Assembly (NCBI GenBank): GCA_003695215.1
Contig: RFIM01000066.1
Location: 1 to 15,227 of the forward strand
Reading direction: 5' to 3'
Origin: Chloroflexota bacterium
GTDB lineage: Bacteria > Chloroflexota > Anaerolineae > Aggregatilineales > UBA2796
Length of the DNA: 15,227 nucleotides
Below are positions 7,158-13,965 of this stretch, piece after piece (within the stretch, counting starts at the first letter, position 1; every line of letters starts with the position of its first letter). A program made the translations under genes and the position numbers. Below the pieces are notes generated by a model. It was not told the DNA's origin and searched no databases. It saw only the letters and a list, made by a program, of their open reading frames with translations.

Positions 7158-8075
7158 ATGGCAGTTAAATTCGACCAAGTCATCCGTCACTTGATCAGCG
7201 AGGAGATGCCGATCACCAAAGGCATTGTGCGGCGGCTCTCTAATCTGGATGCAGCCGAGGCTCGGGCGCTGATCAAGGCATGGGGAAGCATTCCTGTGGC
7301 GCGGCGCTACCAGGTGCTGCGCGAGATCGCTGAACTGAGCGAGTCGGAATTCGATACGGACTTCAGCGCCGTCACGCACCTGGCACTGACCGATCTGCAC
7401 GATCAGCTGCGCGAAGCGGCTATCGAAGCGGCGTGGGCGGACGAGTCGGTCGAGATGCTCAATCGGCTCTTGCCAATGGCGACCATAGATTCCTCGCCGA
7501 CAGTGCGTGCTGCAGCTGTTGGCGCGCTCGGGCGCTTCATTTTGCAGGCAGAGCTGGGCAAATTCAGCCCGATGCAGGCGCGCCAAGCCGAGCGCGTGGC
7601 GCTGAAGCTCTATAACAATCGCAATGAAGATGTGCGCGTGCGCTGCCGCGCGCTCGAAGCAATTGCCAACAGCAGCCGCGCCGAAGTGGTCGGCATGATC
7701 GAGGAATCCTACCATGATGGCGATGCGCGCTTGCGCGCCGCTGCCATTTACGCTATGGGCAAGACTTGCGATGAACGCTGGGCGGGCATTGTGCTGCATG
7801 AGCTAGGCAGCGACGATCCCGCTATCCGCTTCGAGGCGATTCGCGCTGCCGGTGAGCTTGGCTTAGAGGAAGCTGTGCCGCTCATCAGCAAGCTAGTAGT
7901 CGATGCTGACCGACAGACCCTGGAGATGGCGATCTGGGCGCTAGGCGAGATTGGCAGCGGCGAATCGCGGCGCGTGCTGGATCAGCTCTTCAAATATGCT
8001 GAGGAGATCGAAGACGAGCGCCTGCTCGAACAGATCGAGGATGCGCTTGCCAGCGCCAGCCTCTTTGATCTCTAG
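7158..8075 (+). CDS. HEAT-repeat protein
   Basis: A 305-residue soluble alpha-solenoid. At least six HEAT/PBS-lyase-type repeats can be picked out, with helix cores at about 82-93, 114-127, 157-171, 190-202, 221-234 and 252-266; typical units are PTVRAAAVGALGRF and PAIRFEAIRAAGEL. The N-terminal 75 residues are helical but not clearly repeated, and the C-terminus is acidic. There is no signal peptide, transmembrane segment or catalytic motif, so it is probably a cytoplasmic protein-binding scaffold. It follows the RseP gene by 10 bases with an AGAGGA Shine-Dalgarno (7147-7152), so the two are likely co-transcribed and may be functionally linked. Its TAG stop lies in a CTAG shared with the stop of the convergent glycosyltransferase gene. 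Confidence 0.82.
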   Translation: MAVKFDQVIRHLISEEMPITKGIVRRLSNLDAAEARALIKAWGSIPVARRYQVLREIAELSESEFDTDFSAVTHLALTDLHDQLREAAIEAAWADESVEMLNRLLPMATIDSSPTVRAAAVGALGRFILQAELGKFSPMQARQAERVALKLYNNRNEDVRVRCRALEAIANSSRAEVVGMIEESYHDGDARLRAAAIYAMGKTCDERWAGIVLHELGSDDPAIRFEAIRAAGELGLEEAVPLISKLVVDADRQTLEMAIWALGEIGSGESRRVLDQLFKYAEEIEDERLLEQIEDALASASLFDL

Positions 8076-9232
8076 CTTGCCATCACTTGCTCATAAACTG
8101 CGTAGGTCTGGCGTGCCGTGCGTTCCCAGCTGAAGTTGCTGGCGCGCGCCAGGCCTAGATTCTTCAGGCTGGCATGCAGGTCGTCTTGGATGAGCACAGC
8201 GATGATCGCGCCGCCTAGCTGGCGCGAGTCGTGCGGCGCCACGAGATAGGCTGCATCGCCAACGACTTCAGGCAATGAAGAGGCCTCAGCCGCGACTACA
8301 GGCGTGCCACACGCCATAGCCTCCAAGACGCCGAGCCCAAAGCCTTCATAGCGGCTTGGCATCACGAATAAGCGCGCCATGCGGTAGAGCGAAGGCTTAT
8401 CTTCCTCAGCGACCTCGCCTAACCAACGAATCCACTGCCCAAGGCCTTCGCGCGCGGCGATCTCAGCGGGCAAGTCGGGAAAGCGCGCTGTTCCCCAGCG
8501 TTTAGGCGGCTTGCCCGCCAAAATCAGCGGATATTCATCGCCTACTGACGGGCCAACATAGGTGTAGGCGGCGATCAGCGCGCGCAGGTTCTTGCGCACG
8601 TCAAAGCCGCCTAGATAGAGCGCGTAGTTCTCGGGCAGATTGTACTTGCGGCGCACTTCCGAGTCGCGCTCAGCGCCTAAACGCGGATGAAAAACTTCAG
8701 CCACGGCCAGTGGAATCGCCGTCACCATCTCAGCAGGCACGCCGATGTGCCGCACGATCTCGGCTTTAGAGAACTCTGAGTCAGTGATGATATGCGCCAC
8801 GCCCATGGCCGAAGCGCGCACTAAGCCGAAATACAGCCTGCCGCCCAAGCCGCCTTGATAGATTGGCATGCTCAGCGGGATGACGTCGTGAATCGTGACC
8901 ACGAGGCGCACAGGCGAGCTGAGCGGCGCTGCCCAGTATGGCACGTGCGCGATATCTGCCTTGAGCGCGCCCGCAACCTGCGGAAAGGTGCGCTGCTCAA
9001 AGATCACCTTGCCCAACTGGCCGCCGCTTGCGCGCACGCGCACGACGCGCACACCTTCAGGCACAGCCTCTAGTGCTGCACCGCGCTCAGGCGCGATCAG
9101 CGAGAGCTGTAACTTGGCATAGCGCGAGTCGTCTCGGCGCAGCTGCCATAGCGCCCGCACTAACTCGCGGATGTATTGACCGCTGCCTGTGTGGGGCTGA
9201 TTCCAAAACCAAGCGTTGAGCGCAATGTGCAT
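8072..9232 (-). CDS. GT4-family glycosyltransferase (GT-B fold)
   Basis: A 386-residue retaining-type glycosyltransferase. The N-terminal Rossmann half carries the acceptor-side glycine loop HTGSGQ (14-19) and the IHD motif (114-116). The C-terminal nucleotide-sugar-binding half has YLGGFDVRKNL (206-216), SRYEGFG (293-299) and the EX7E pair Glu296/Glu304 followed by MACGTPVVA. GT4 members usually transfer mannose, glucose or related residues to lipids or glycans; donor and acceptor cannot be read here. The ATG at 9232 is preferred over the in-frame ATG at 9298, because GGAG (9240-9243) precedes it and MHIALNAW is a typical first strand; the longer version would also overlap the promoter. It stands alone on its strand, divergent from the ThuA-type gene. 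Confidence 0.88.
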   Translation of the reverse strand: MHIALNAWFWNQPHTGSGQYIRELVRALWQLRRDDSRYAKLQLSLIAPERGAALEAVPEGVRVVRVRASGGQLGKVIFEQRTFPQVAGALKADIAHVPYWAAPLSSPVRLVVTIHDVIPLSMPIYQGGLGGRLYFGLVRASAMGVAHIITDSEFSKAEIVRHIGVPAEMVTAIPLAVAEVFHPRLGAERDSEVRRKYNLPENYALYLGGFDVRKNLRALIAAYTYVGPSVGDEYPLILAGKPPKRWGTARFPDLPAEIAAREGLGQWIRWLGEVAEEDKPSLYRMARLFVMPSRYEGFGLGVLEAMACGTPVVAAEASSLPEVVGDAAYLVAPHDSRQLGGAIIAVLIQDDLHASLKNLGLARASNFSWERTARQTYAVYEQVMAS

Positions 9233-9268
9233 TCGTCCGCTCCAAAGTTTGCGAAGTTCCTCACAAAT

Positions 9269-9298
9269 TGTATAGCAAGGCGCGCCCTTCGCCTGCAA
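9269..9298 (-). promoter_or_regulatory. Putative promoter of the glycosyltransferase gene
   Basis: Read on the minus strand: TTGCAG (9293-9298), an 18-bp spacer, then TATACA (9269-9274) preceded by TGC (extended -10). The block from here to 9310 closely resembles 5594-5635, including the spacer end CCTTGC and the upstream CGCTCAGGCA. Confidence 0.45.
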
Positions 9299-9366
9299 AC
9301 TGCCTGAGCGGACTCGGCCCTGCGTCGCCTCATGCGCAGAGCCAAGAATGACGCTGCACAGGGAAC

Positions 9367-9396
9367 TTGCCCAAAAAGCGCCTTGTACGCTATATT
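9367..9396 (+). promoter_or_regulatory. Putative promoter of the ThuA-family gene
   Basis: TTGCCC (9367-9372), an 18-bp spacer and TATATT (9391-9396), with the ATG at 9436 about 40 bases downstream. The -35 box and spacer length are identical to those of the promoter proposed for the BMP-family gene. Confidence 0.45.
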
Positions 9397-9435
9397 CGGC
9401 TCAAGCGGTCTCTGAGCGCACACGAGGGAACAGCC

Positions 9436-10161
9436 ATGGAGGCAATCCGCGTCACGGTCTGGAGCGAATTTCGGCACGAGCGCCAAAACGCCAAAGTTGC
9501 AGCGATCTATCCGCACGGGATGCACGAAGCTATTGCCGACGGGCTGCGCAGCGATCCGCGCTTCAGCGTGCGCACTGCGACGCTCGATCAGCCTGAGCAC
9601 GGCCTGAGCGCCGATGTGCTAGCCCAGACCGACGTGCTGACTTGGTGGGGCCACATCGCGCATGGCGAGGTCTCCGATGCTGTGGTGGCGCGCGTCAAGG
9701 CACGTGTGCTGGAAGGCATGGGCTTGATCGTGCTGCACAGCGGGCATTTCTCCAAGATTTTCAAAGCCCTAATGGGCACCACTTGCGATCTGAAATGGCG
9801 CGAGGCAGGCGAGCGCGAGCGCATCTGGATCATCGAGCCAGGCCATCCAATTGCCGAAGGTTTGGGCGAATACTTCGAGCTGGAGCAAGAGGAGATGTAC
9901 GGCGAACGCTTCGATATTCCCGCGCCAGAGACGCTCGTGATGGTCAGCTGGTTCAAAGGCGGCGAGGTCTTCCGCAGTGGTTGCTGCTACACACGCGGCA
10001 AAGGCCGAATCTTCTACTTTCGCCCTGGCCATGAGACCTACCCGACCTACTACGATCCTAACGTGCGGCGCGTGATCGCCAATGCGGCGCGCTGGGCAGC
10101 ACAGCGCCATACGCCACAGATCACCTTTGGCAACTATCCGCCGTGCGAGCCGCTGCCCTAG
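9436..10161 (+). CDS. ThuA domain-containing protein (class I glutamine amidotransferase-like fold)
   Basis: A 241-residue protein of the ThuA family, named after a trehalose-utilisation gene and built on a glutamine-amidotransferase-like fold; its biochemical activity is not well defined. Recognisable blocks are TWWGHIAHGEVSD (69-81), GLIVLHSGHFSKIFKALMGT (96-115), WREAGERERIWII (121-133), HPIAEGL (137-143), EEMYGERFDIP (152-162), SWFKGGEVFRSGC (171-183) and YFRPGHETYPTYY (194-206). No Cys-His-Glu amidotransferase triad is evident. The ATG at 9436 has GAGGGA six bases upstream (9424-9429); an upstream GTG/ATG extension to 9367 would begin inside the promoter and is rejected. It is a single-gene unit flanked by promoters. 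No trehalose genes lie nearby, so a role in trehalose use is not supported here. Confidence 0.85.
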   Translation: MEAIRVTVWSEFRHERQNAKVAAIYPHGMHEAIADGLRSDPRFSVRTATLDQPEHGLSADVLAQTDVLTWWGHIAHGEVSDAVVARVKARVLEGMGLIVLHSGHFSKIFKALMGTTCDLKWREAGERERIWIIEPGHPIAEGLGEYFELEQEEMYGERFDIPAPETLVMVSWFKGGEVFRSGCCYTRGKGRIFYFRPGHETYPTYYDPNVRRVIANAARWAAQRHTPQITFGNYPPCEPLP

Positions 10162-10177
10162 CCTTATATGAGCGCCT

Positions 10178-10198
10178 GTTTTACGCCAAGCGCAAAAC
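10178..10198. promoter_or_regulatory. Imperfect 21-bp palindrome over the -35/spacer of the promoter upstream of 10290
   Basis: GTTTTACGC (10178-10186), a 3-base centre and GCGCAAAAC (10190-10198) pair at eight of nine positions. The dyad covers the -35 box and part of the spacer, the classic place for a repressor operator. It lies 17 bases after the ThuA-family stop, but with no following T-run it does not look like an intrinsic terminator. Confidence 0.4.
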
Positions 10199-10208
10199 CT
10201 GCTATAGT
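10180..10208 (+). promoter_or_regulatory. Putative promoter of the four-gene unit starting at 10290
   Basis: TTTACG (10180-10185), a 17-bp spacer and TATAGT (10203-10208) preceded by TGC (extended -10). Transcription would begin near 10215, leaving a leader of about 75 bases that contains a hairpin. Confidence 0.5.
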
Positions 10209-10235
10209 CTTGTGCAGCAGCCACCTATTTATGAA

Positions 10236-10256
10236 GGCGCAATCCTCGCTTGCGCC
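10236..10256 (+). promoter_or_regulatory. Leader hairpin upstream of the HTH-HD gene
   Basis: GGCGCAA (10236-10242) and TTGCGCC (10250-10256) form a perfect 7-bp GC-rich stem with a 7-base loop. It sits between the promoter and the Shine-Dalgarno GGGGTGA (10274-10280). No T-run follows, so it is not a simple terminator; it could stabilise the mRNA or be a protein-binding site. Confidence 0.4.
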
Positions 10257-10289
10257 GCCGTATTCGATATTTCGGGGTGAAATTGAAAG

Positions 10290-12074
10290 ATGGTTAAAGG
10301 GCAACGCGCACTCTTACCGCCCGAAGATGAAGAACGTCTGAAAGTGCTTGCCGAGACAGCCACGCCCAGCTTGCGGCAACGCGCCAAAGCGATTCTGGCT
10401 TGGCATGACGGCCTCACAGCTGCTGAAACTGCCCAATTGACTGGTCTGAGCGTCAATCAGGTGCAGTACTTATGGCGGAAGTATCGCCAAAAAGGCCTCG
10501 ATCTGTTCATGGCAGAAGAAGACATACCTGCCGAGAGCGCCGAGCGCGCGCCCGTGCCTGCAGCTATGGTTGAGGATGATCGCATCAGCCTTGAGACGCT
10601 CTGCCAGCAGTACCAAGTCGATATGGCGCACGCGCGGCATGTCAGCGCCTTAGCGACGCACATTTTTGATGCCGCTGAGAACGTTCACCGCCTTGCGCCA
10701 AACATGCGCCCGCTTCTGGAAGCAGCTGCGCTCGTCCATAATATCGCCTATGAGATCGATCCGCCTAATCATCATCTGCGCGGACGCGATATCTTGATCA
10801 ACACGCCGCTGCGCGGCTTTTCCGATGAGGAACGCCGTATCCTGGCTTGTACCACGTCTTTTCATCGCAAAAAAGTCAATCCTGAGGCCGAACCAGTTTA
10901 TATGGCGCTGCCTGAGGATTTACGCCGCGACGCTTTGGCGCTCTCGGCCATTTTGCGCGTCGCTGATGGCCTGGATCACTCGCAAACGCAAAGCACGCAC
11001 ATCGACGCATTGCACTTGAACGCCGATGAAGTCGAGATCGTCGTCAGTGGCGACCACGCCGCTGACGATGCAGCTCAAGCGCAGAAGAAAGCCGACTTGT
11101 GGGCGAAAGTTTTCCCTGTCACTGTGCGCATCTTGCCTGTGCCACCTGGGCCGAGCCTCAGCCCTGAGACAGCGCCGCGCCAAGCGTTGTTGCGTCAAGT
11201 CACGGCGTCGATCCGCTTAGATGAGACCGTCAGCCTGGCACGGGCGGGCAGGCTCTTCGCCAAACAGACCTTAGAGCGCGTCGAGACGCTGATGCGTTAT
11301 TTGCAGCACGGCGATCTGACCGTCTTGCCTACGCTAGCGCGTGAAGCTTCCCGCCTGACCGATGCCATCATCTTGGCAGACGCCAAAGAGCATCGCAAAG
11401 AGGCGAAGTGGTTCGCCGATGCGGTCAATGAGGCGCGCTTGTTGCTAGCATTAGCGGAGCGTGCTGCCATGTTGGTAGAAGACTCGCAAGAGCAAGCCGC
11501 TGTGTTGGAGCGCGTGCAAAGCTGGCATTCAGAGGCGCGCGCCGCTTGTGCGGCCATAGACGCGGCGCGCTTCAAGCGCATGGCGGAAGGCTTGCGTTTA
11601 GCGCTCACGGAAGATGTCGATCCCAATGAGAAAGCCTTGGCGGTTTATCACGTCGGCAGGCTGTTGTGGGAGCAACTGACAGCGCTACGCACAGTCATGG
11701 AGCAAGGCACTAGCGTGGATGAAGCGCTTGCGGCTGTGCGCCGCTTACAAGATTACCTGCTCGCTTTCCGCGATCTGCTCGGCGCTGAAGTCTCCCAGGT
11801 TCTGGATATGCTCACGCCGTTGGAGAGCTACCTCACAGCCATTCAAGTGGCGCAGGCCTTGCTCAATCGCCTTGAGCGCCTGCCAGCTGCAACAACTAAG
11901 AAAGGCCGCAAGCCGAAGAACGCGCCGTCCGCGCCTGACGCAGCCATTGAAGCGCTGCGCGCCTCGCAGAATGAGCTGATCGAGATGCTGGCTGACTCGC
12001 TCTCAAACGTATGGGCAAGCGTGAACAGCCCGATCTTCCGCCGCGCTTTTGCCTTAGCAGTGGCTGCGCCTTAG
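10290..12074 (+). CDS. HTH + Ppx/GppA-type HD domain + C-terminal helical (CHAD-like) protein
   Basis: A 594-residue protein of unusual build. Residues about 28-72 form a homeodomain-like helix-turn-helix (AETAQLTGLSVNQVQYLWRK). Residues about 105-250 match the HD-type C-terminal domain of Ppx/GppA exopolyphosphatases: H117, EAAALVHN (144-151), HH (161-162), GFSDEE (176-181), FHRKK (191-195) and ILRVADGLD (221-229). The ASKHA phosphatase domain that normally precedes this is missing. The HD pair is H150-N151, so a metal ligand is lost and catalysis is doubtful. From about 310 on it is helical; LARAGRLFAKQTLERVETLM (316-335) recalls the start of CHAD domains, which bind polyphosphate, but the CHAD signature is not seen. 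GGGGTGA at 10274-10280 supports the ATG. It is first in a four-gene unit. Best guess is a sensory or regulatory protein. Confidence 0.7.
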   Translation: MVKGQRALLPPEDEERLKVLAETATPSLRQRAKAILAWHDGLTAAETAQLTGLSVNQVQYLWRKYRQKGLDLFMAEEDIPAESAERAPVPAAMVEDDRISLETLCQQYQVDMAHARHVSALATHIFDAAENVHRLAPNMRPLLEAAALVHNIAYEIDPPNHHLRGRDILINTPLRGFSDEERRILACTTSFHRKKVNPEAEPVYMALPEDLRRDALALSAILRVADGLDHSQTQSTHIDALHLNADEVEIVVSGDHAADDAAQAQKKADLWAKVFPVTVRILPVPPGPSLSPETAPRQALLRQVTASIRLDETVSLARAGRLFAKQTLERVETLMRYLQHGDLTVLPTLAREASRLTDAIILADAKEHRKEAKWFADAVNEARLLLALAERAAMLVEDSQEQAAVLERVQSWHSEARAACAAIDAARFKRMAEGLRLALTEDVDPNEKALAVYHVGRLLWEQLTALRTVMEQGTSVDEALAAVRRLQDYLLAFRDLLGAEVSQVLDMLTPLESYLTAIQVAQALLNRLERLPAATTKKGRKPKNAPSAPDAAIEALRASQNELIEMLADSLSNVWASVNSPIFRRAFALAVAAP

Positions 12075-12092
12075 GCTGAGGAGCATTGCGCC

Positions 12093-13175
12093 ATGAGCTA
12101 CAGCTACTACACACCGCCAACGCGCGAACCCAGGCCGCGCAATCCCTTAGATTATCGCATGGCGCTCACAGCCAGCGTCCTGGCTTGTCTCAGCCGCGGC
12201 GAGTGCTGCGCTCTGGTCGGTGTAGGTAGCTGCGGTAAGTCGCGCTTCATGCTGCACTTGACTCGGCCAGAGACTGTGCAGTATCACCTTGGCGACGCCG
12301 CTTTCACGCATTTCCTAGTGCTGATCGAGTGCAATGCTTGGCTAGAGCGCACAGCTTGGGCAGGCTACGAAGGCATTGCATATAGCTTGGTTAGCGCCCT
12401 GCGCACTATAGAGAATCCAATAGTGCAGAACGTGCTGCCGCGCCTGGAGAGCATGTATGAAGCTATCGTGCGCGAGCGCCCTACCGCCTTCCGCTATCTG
12501 ACGAGCGGCCTGGACGAGCTGATGCGCGGCACGGGCTTGAAGATCACGCTGTGCTTCGATGAATTCGATTATGTGATGGAAGAATTCGATGCGCAGCTCT
12601 TTCGCAACTTACGCGCTCTGCGCAACCGCTTCAAGTATCAGCTGACCTACCTGGTCACCACGCGCTATCCGATACCCTACCAGCGCCCGCTGGCGCACCA
12701 AGCCGAAGTCGAGGAATTCTGCGAGCTGTTCTTGGACAACAGCTTCGCTATTGGCCCGTACGAGCTGAAAGATGCTGAGACGATGATCAAAGAACTTGAG
12801 GCGCGCATGAACTTTCCCTTGCGCCGCGAGACGCGCGACATGCTCATTGATCTGTGCGGCGGGCATCCTGGCTTGATGCGCAGCGCCTTCAACCTGCTGG
12901 AGATGCTCAAAGAGCAGCCGAGCGTGCCAAGGCGCATGGGCGAGCTGCTGATCAACGAGCAGATGACCTGGAAAGAATGTCAGCGCATTTGGGAATCGCT
13001 CACTAGCGCTGAGCGCGGCGTTTTGAAGCGTTTGGCGGCAGGGGGCAGCACAAGGCAGGATGAAGCCATGCTCAACCAGCTGAAAGCCAAAGGCCTGATC
13101 ATCGAGAAGCAAGGGCAAGGCTTACGCGTCTTCAGCTTGATCGTCCAGGAGTTCGCCAAACAACAACCTGACTGA
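12093..13175 (+). CDS. P-loop AAA/STAND-type ATPase with C-terminal winged helix
   Basis: A 360-residue ATPase. The Walker A motif is GVGSCGKS (43-50), the Walker B is ITLCFDEFD (151-159) with Asp156/Glu157, and a sensor-like YLVTTRYP follows (186-193). GGHPGLMRSAF (256-266) is the lid motif typical of STAND and Orc/Cdc6-like AAA proteins. Residues about 296-354 (IWESLTSAERGVLKRLAAGG to IVQEFA) read as a winged helix. Such proteins often act as ATP-driven switches that bind DNA or partner proteins. It starts 18 bases after the HTH-HD gene with GAGGAG (12078-12083), so the pair is probably co-expressed and may interact. The P-loop assignment is firm, the subfamily is not, and no cellular role is known to me. 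Confidence 0.78.
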   Translation: MSYSYYTPPTREPRPRNPLDYRMALTASVLACLSRGECCALVGVGSCGKSRFMLHLTRPETVQYHLGDAAFTHFLVLIECNAWLERTAWAGYEGIAYSLVSALRTIENPIVQNVLPRLESMYEAIVRERPTAFRYLTSGLDELMRGTGLKITLCFDEFDYVMEEFDAQLFRNLRALRNRFKYQLTYLVTTRYPIPYQRPLAHQAEVEEFCELFLDNSFAIGPYELKDAETMIKELEARMNFPLRRETRDMLIDLCGGHPGLMRSAFNLLEMLKEQPSVPRRMGELLINEQMTWKECQRIWESLTSAERGVLKRLAAGGSTRQDEAMLNQLKAKGLIIEKQGQGLRVFSLIVQEFAKQQPD

Positions 13176-13198
13176 TTCTCTCAACAAAGGAGTTTCTC

Positions 13199-13942
13199 AT
13201 GGCTATCTCAATTCAAGGGCAAGTTGCCGTGATCACGGGCGCTTCGCGCGGCATCGGGCGCGCTACTGCGCTCGCCTTGGCCAAGGCAGGTTGCCACATT
13301 GCTGCTACCGCGCGCGATGCAGCAGCGCTAGAGGCGCTTGTGGCCGAATGCACGGCGCTCGGCGTGCGCGCTAAAGCCTATTCGGCTGATGCAACCGATG
13401 CACAGGCAGTCTATGCTGTGCGCGATCAGGTGCTGGCCGATTTCGGGCAAGTGGATACGCTCGTCAACAATGCGGGCGTGGCGCGCTATGCCAGCTTGGT
13501 CGAGCATACGGTCGAAGATTACGACTGGATGATGAACAGCAACATGCGCTCGACCTTTTTGTTCACGCATGCTTTTGTGCCCAGCATGATTGCGCGCAAG
13601 CAGGGCAACGTGATCGTGGTCTCTTCGCAAGCAGGCGTTCACGGCTTTCCCAACGAGGCCGTCTACTGCGCCACAAAGCATGCGCAGGTCGGCTTTGCCA
13701 CAGCGCTAGACGGCGAGTTGCGTCCACATGGCGTGCGTGTGACGATCATCGCGCCGGGCGGCGTGCGCACGACCTTCGCCTTCGGCACAGGGCGCACAGC
13801 TGACATGCCTGCCTTGCAGGAGATGATCGAGGCAGAAGATGTGGCAGAGGCAATCGTGTTCGCCGTGCAGATGCCTGCCAAAAGCCGCGTCTTGATGATC
13901 GGCATGCGCCCAATGAGCGAAAAGCTCTATGGCGGCGCCTGA
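13199..13942 (+). CDS. Short-chain dehydrogenase/reductase (SDR, classical)
   Basis: A 247-residue classical SDR with every key element: TGASRGIG cofactor loop (13-20), Asp64 in the ADATD strand, NNAG (90-93), and the catalytic tetrad Asn115, Ser143, Tyr156 and Lys160 (YCATK). The PGGV segment (187-190) follows. Arg39 after the second strand suggests NADPH preference, as in FabG-like enzymes, but the substrate cannot be read. A strong Shine-Dalgarno, AAAGGAG at 13186-13192, sits six bases before the ATG. It lies 23 bases after the ATPase gene and 23 bases before the phosphodiesterase gene, so it could be part of the same transcript, though a functional link to the ATPase is not implied by its sequence. 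Confidence 0.9.
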   Translation: MAISIQGQVAVITGASRGIGRATALALAKAGCHIAATARDAAALEALVAECTALGVRAKAYSADATDAQAVYAVRDQVLADFGQVDTLVNNAGVARYASLVEHTVEDYDWMMNSNMRSTFLFTHAFVPSMIARKQGNVIVVSSQAGVHGFPNEAVYCATKHAQVGFATALDGELRPHGVRVTIIAPGGVRTTFAFGTGRTADMPALQEMIEAEDVAEAIVFAVQMPAKSRVLMIGMRPMSEKLYGGA

Positions 13943-13965
13943 GCGCTGGAAGTTGAGAGAGTAGC

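Noticed and set aside
9299..9435. Possible small gene or RNA in the gap between the glycosyltransferase and ThuA-family genes
   Set aside because: Only the divergent promoters are evident; no small frame with a Shine-Dalgarno or stable RNA fold could be supported.
10370..10510. IS630/Tc1-like transposase N-terminal helix-turn-helix
   Set aside because: The helix-turn-helix style is similar, but the same reading frame continues into a Ppx-type HD domain, with no DDE catalytic core and no terminal inverted repeats found around it.
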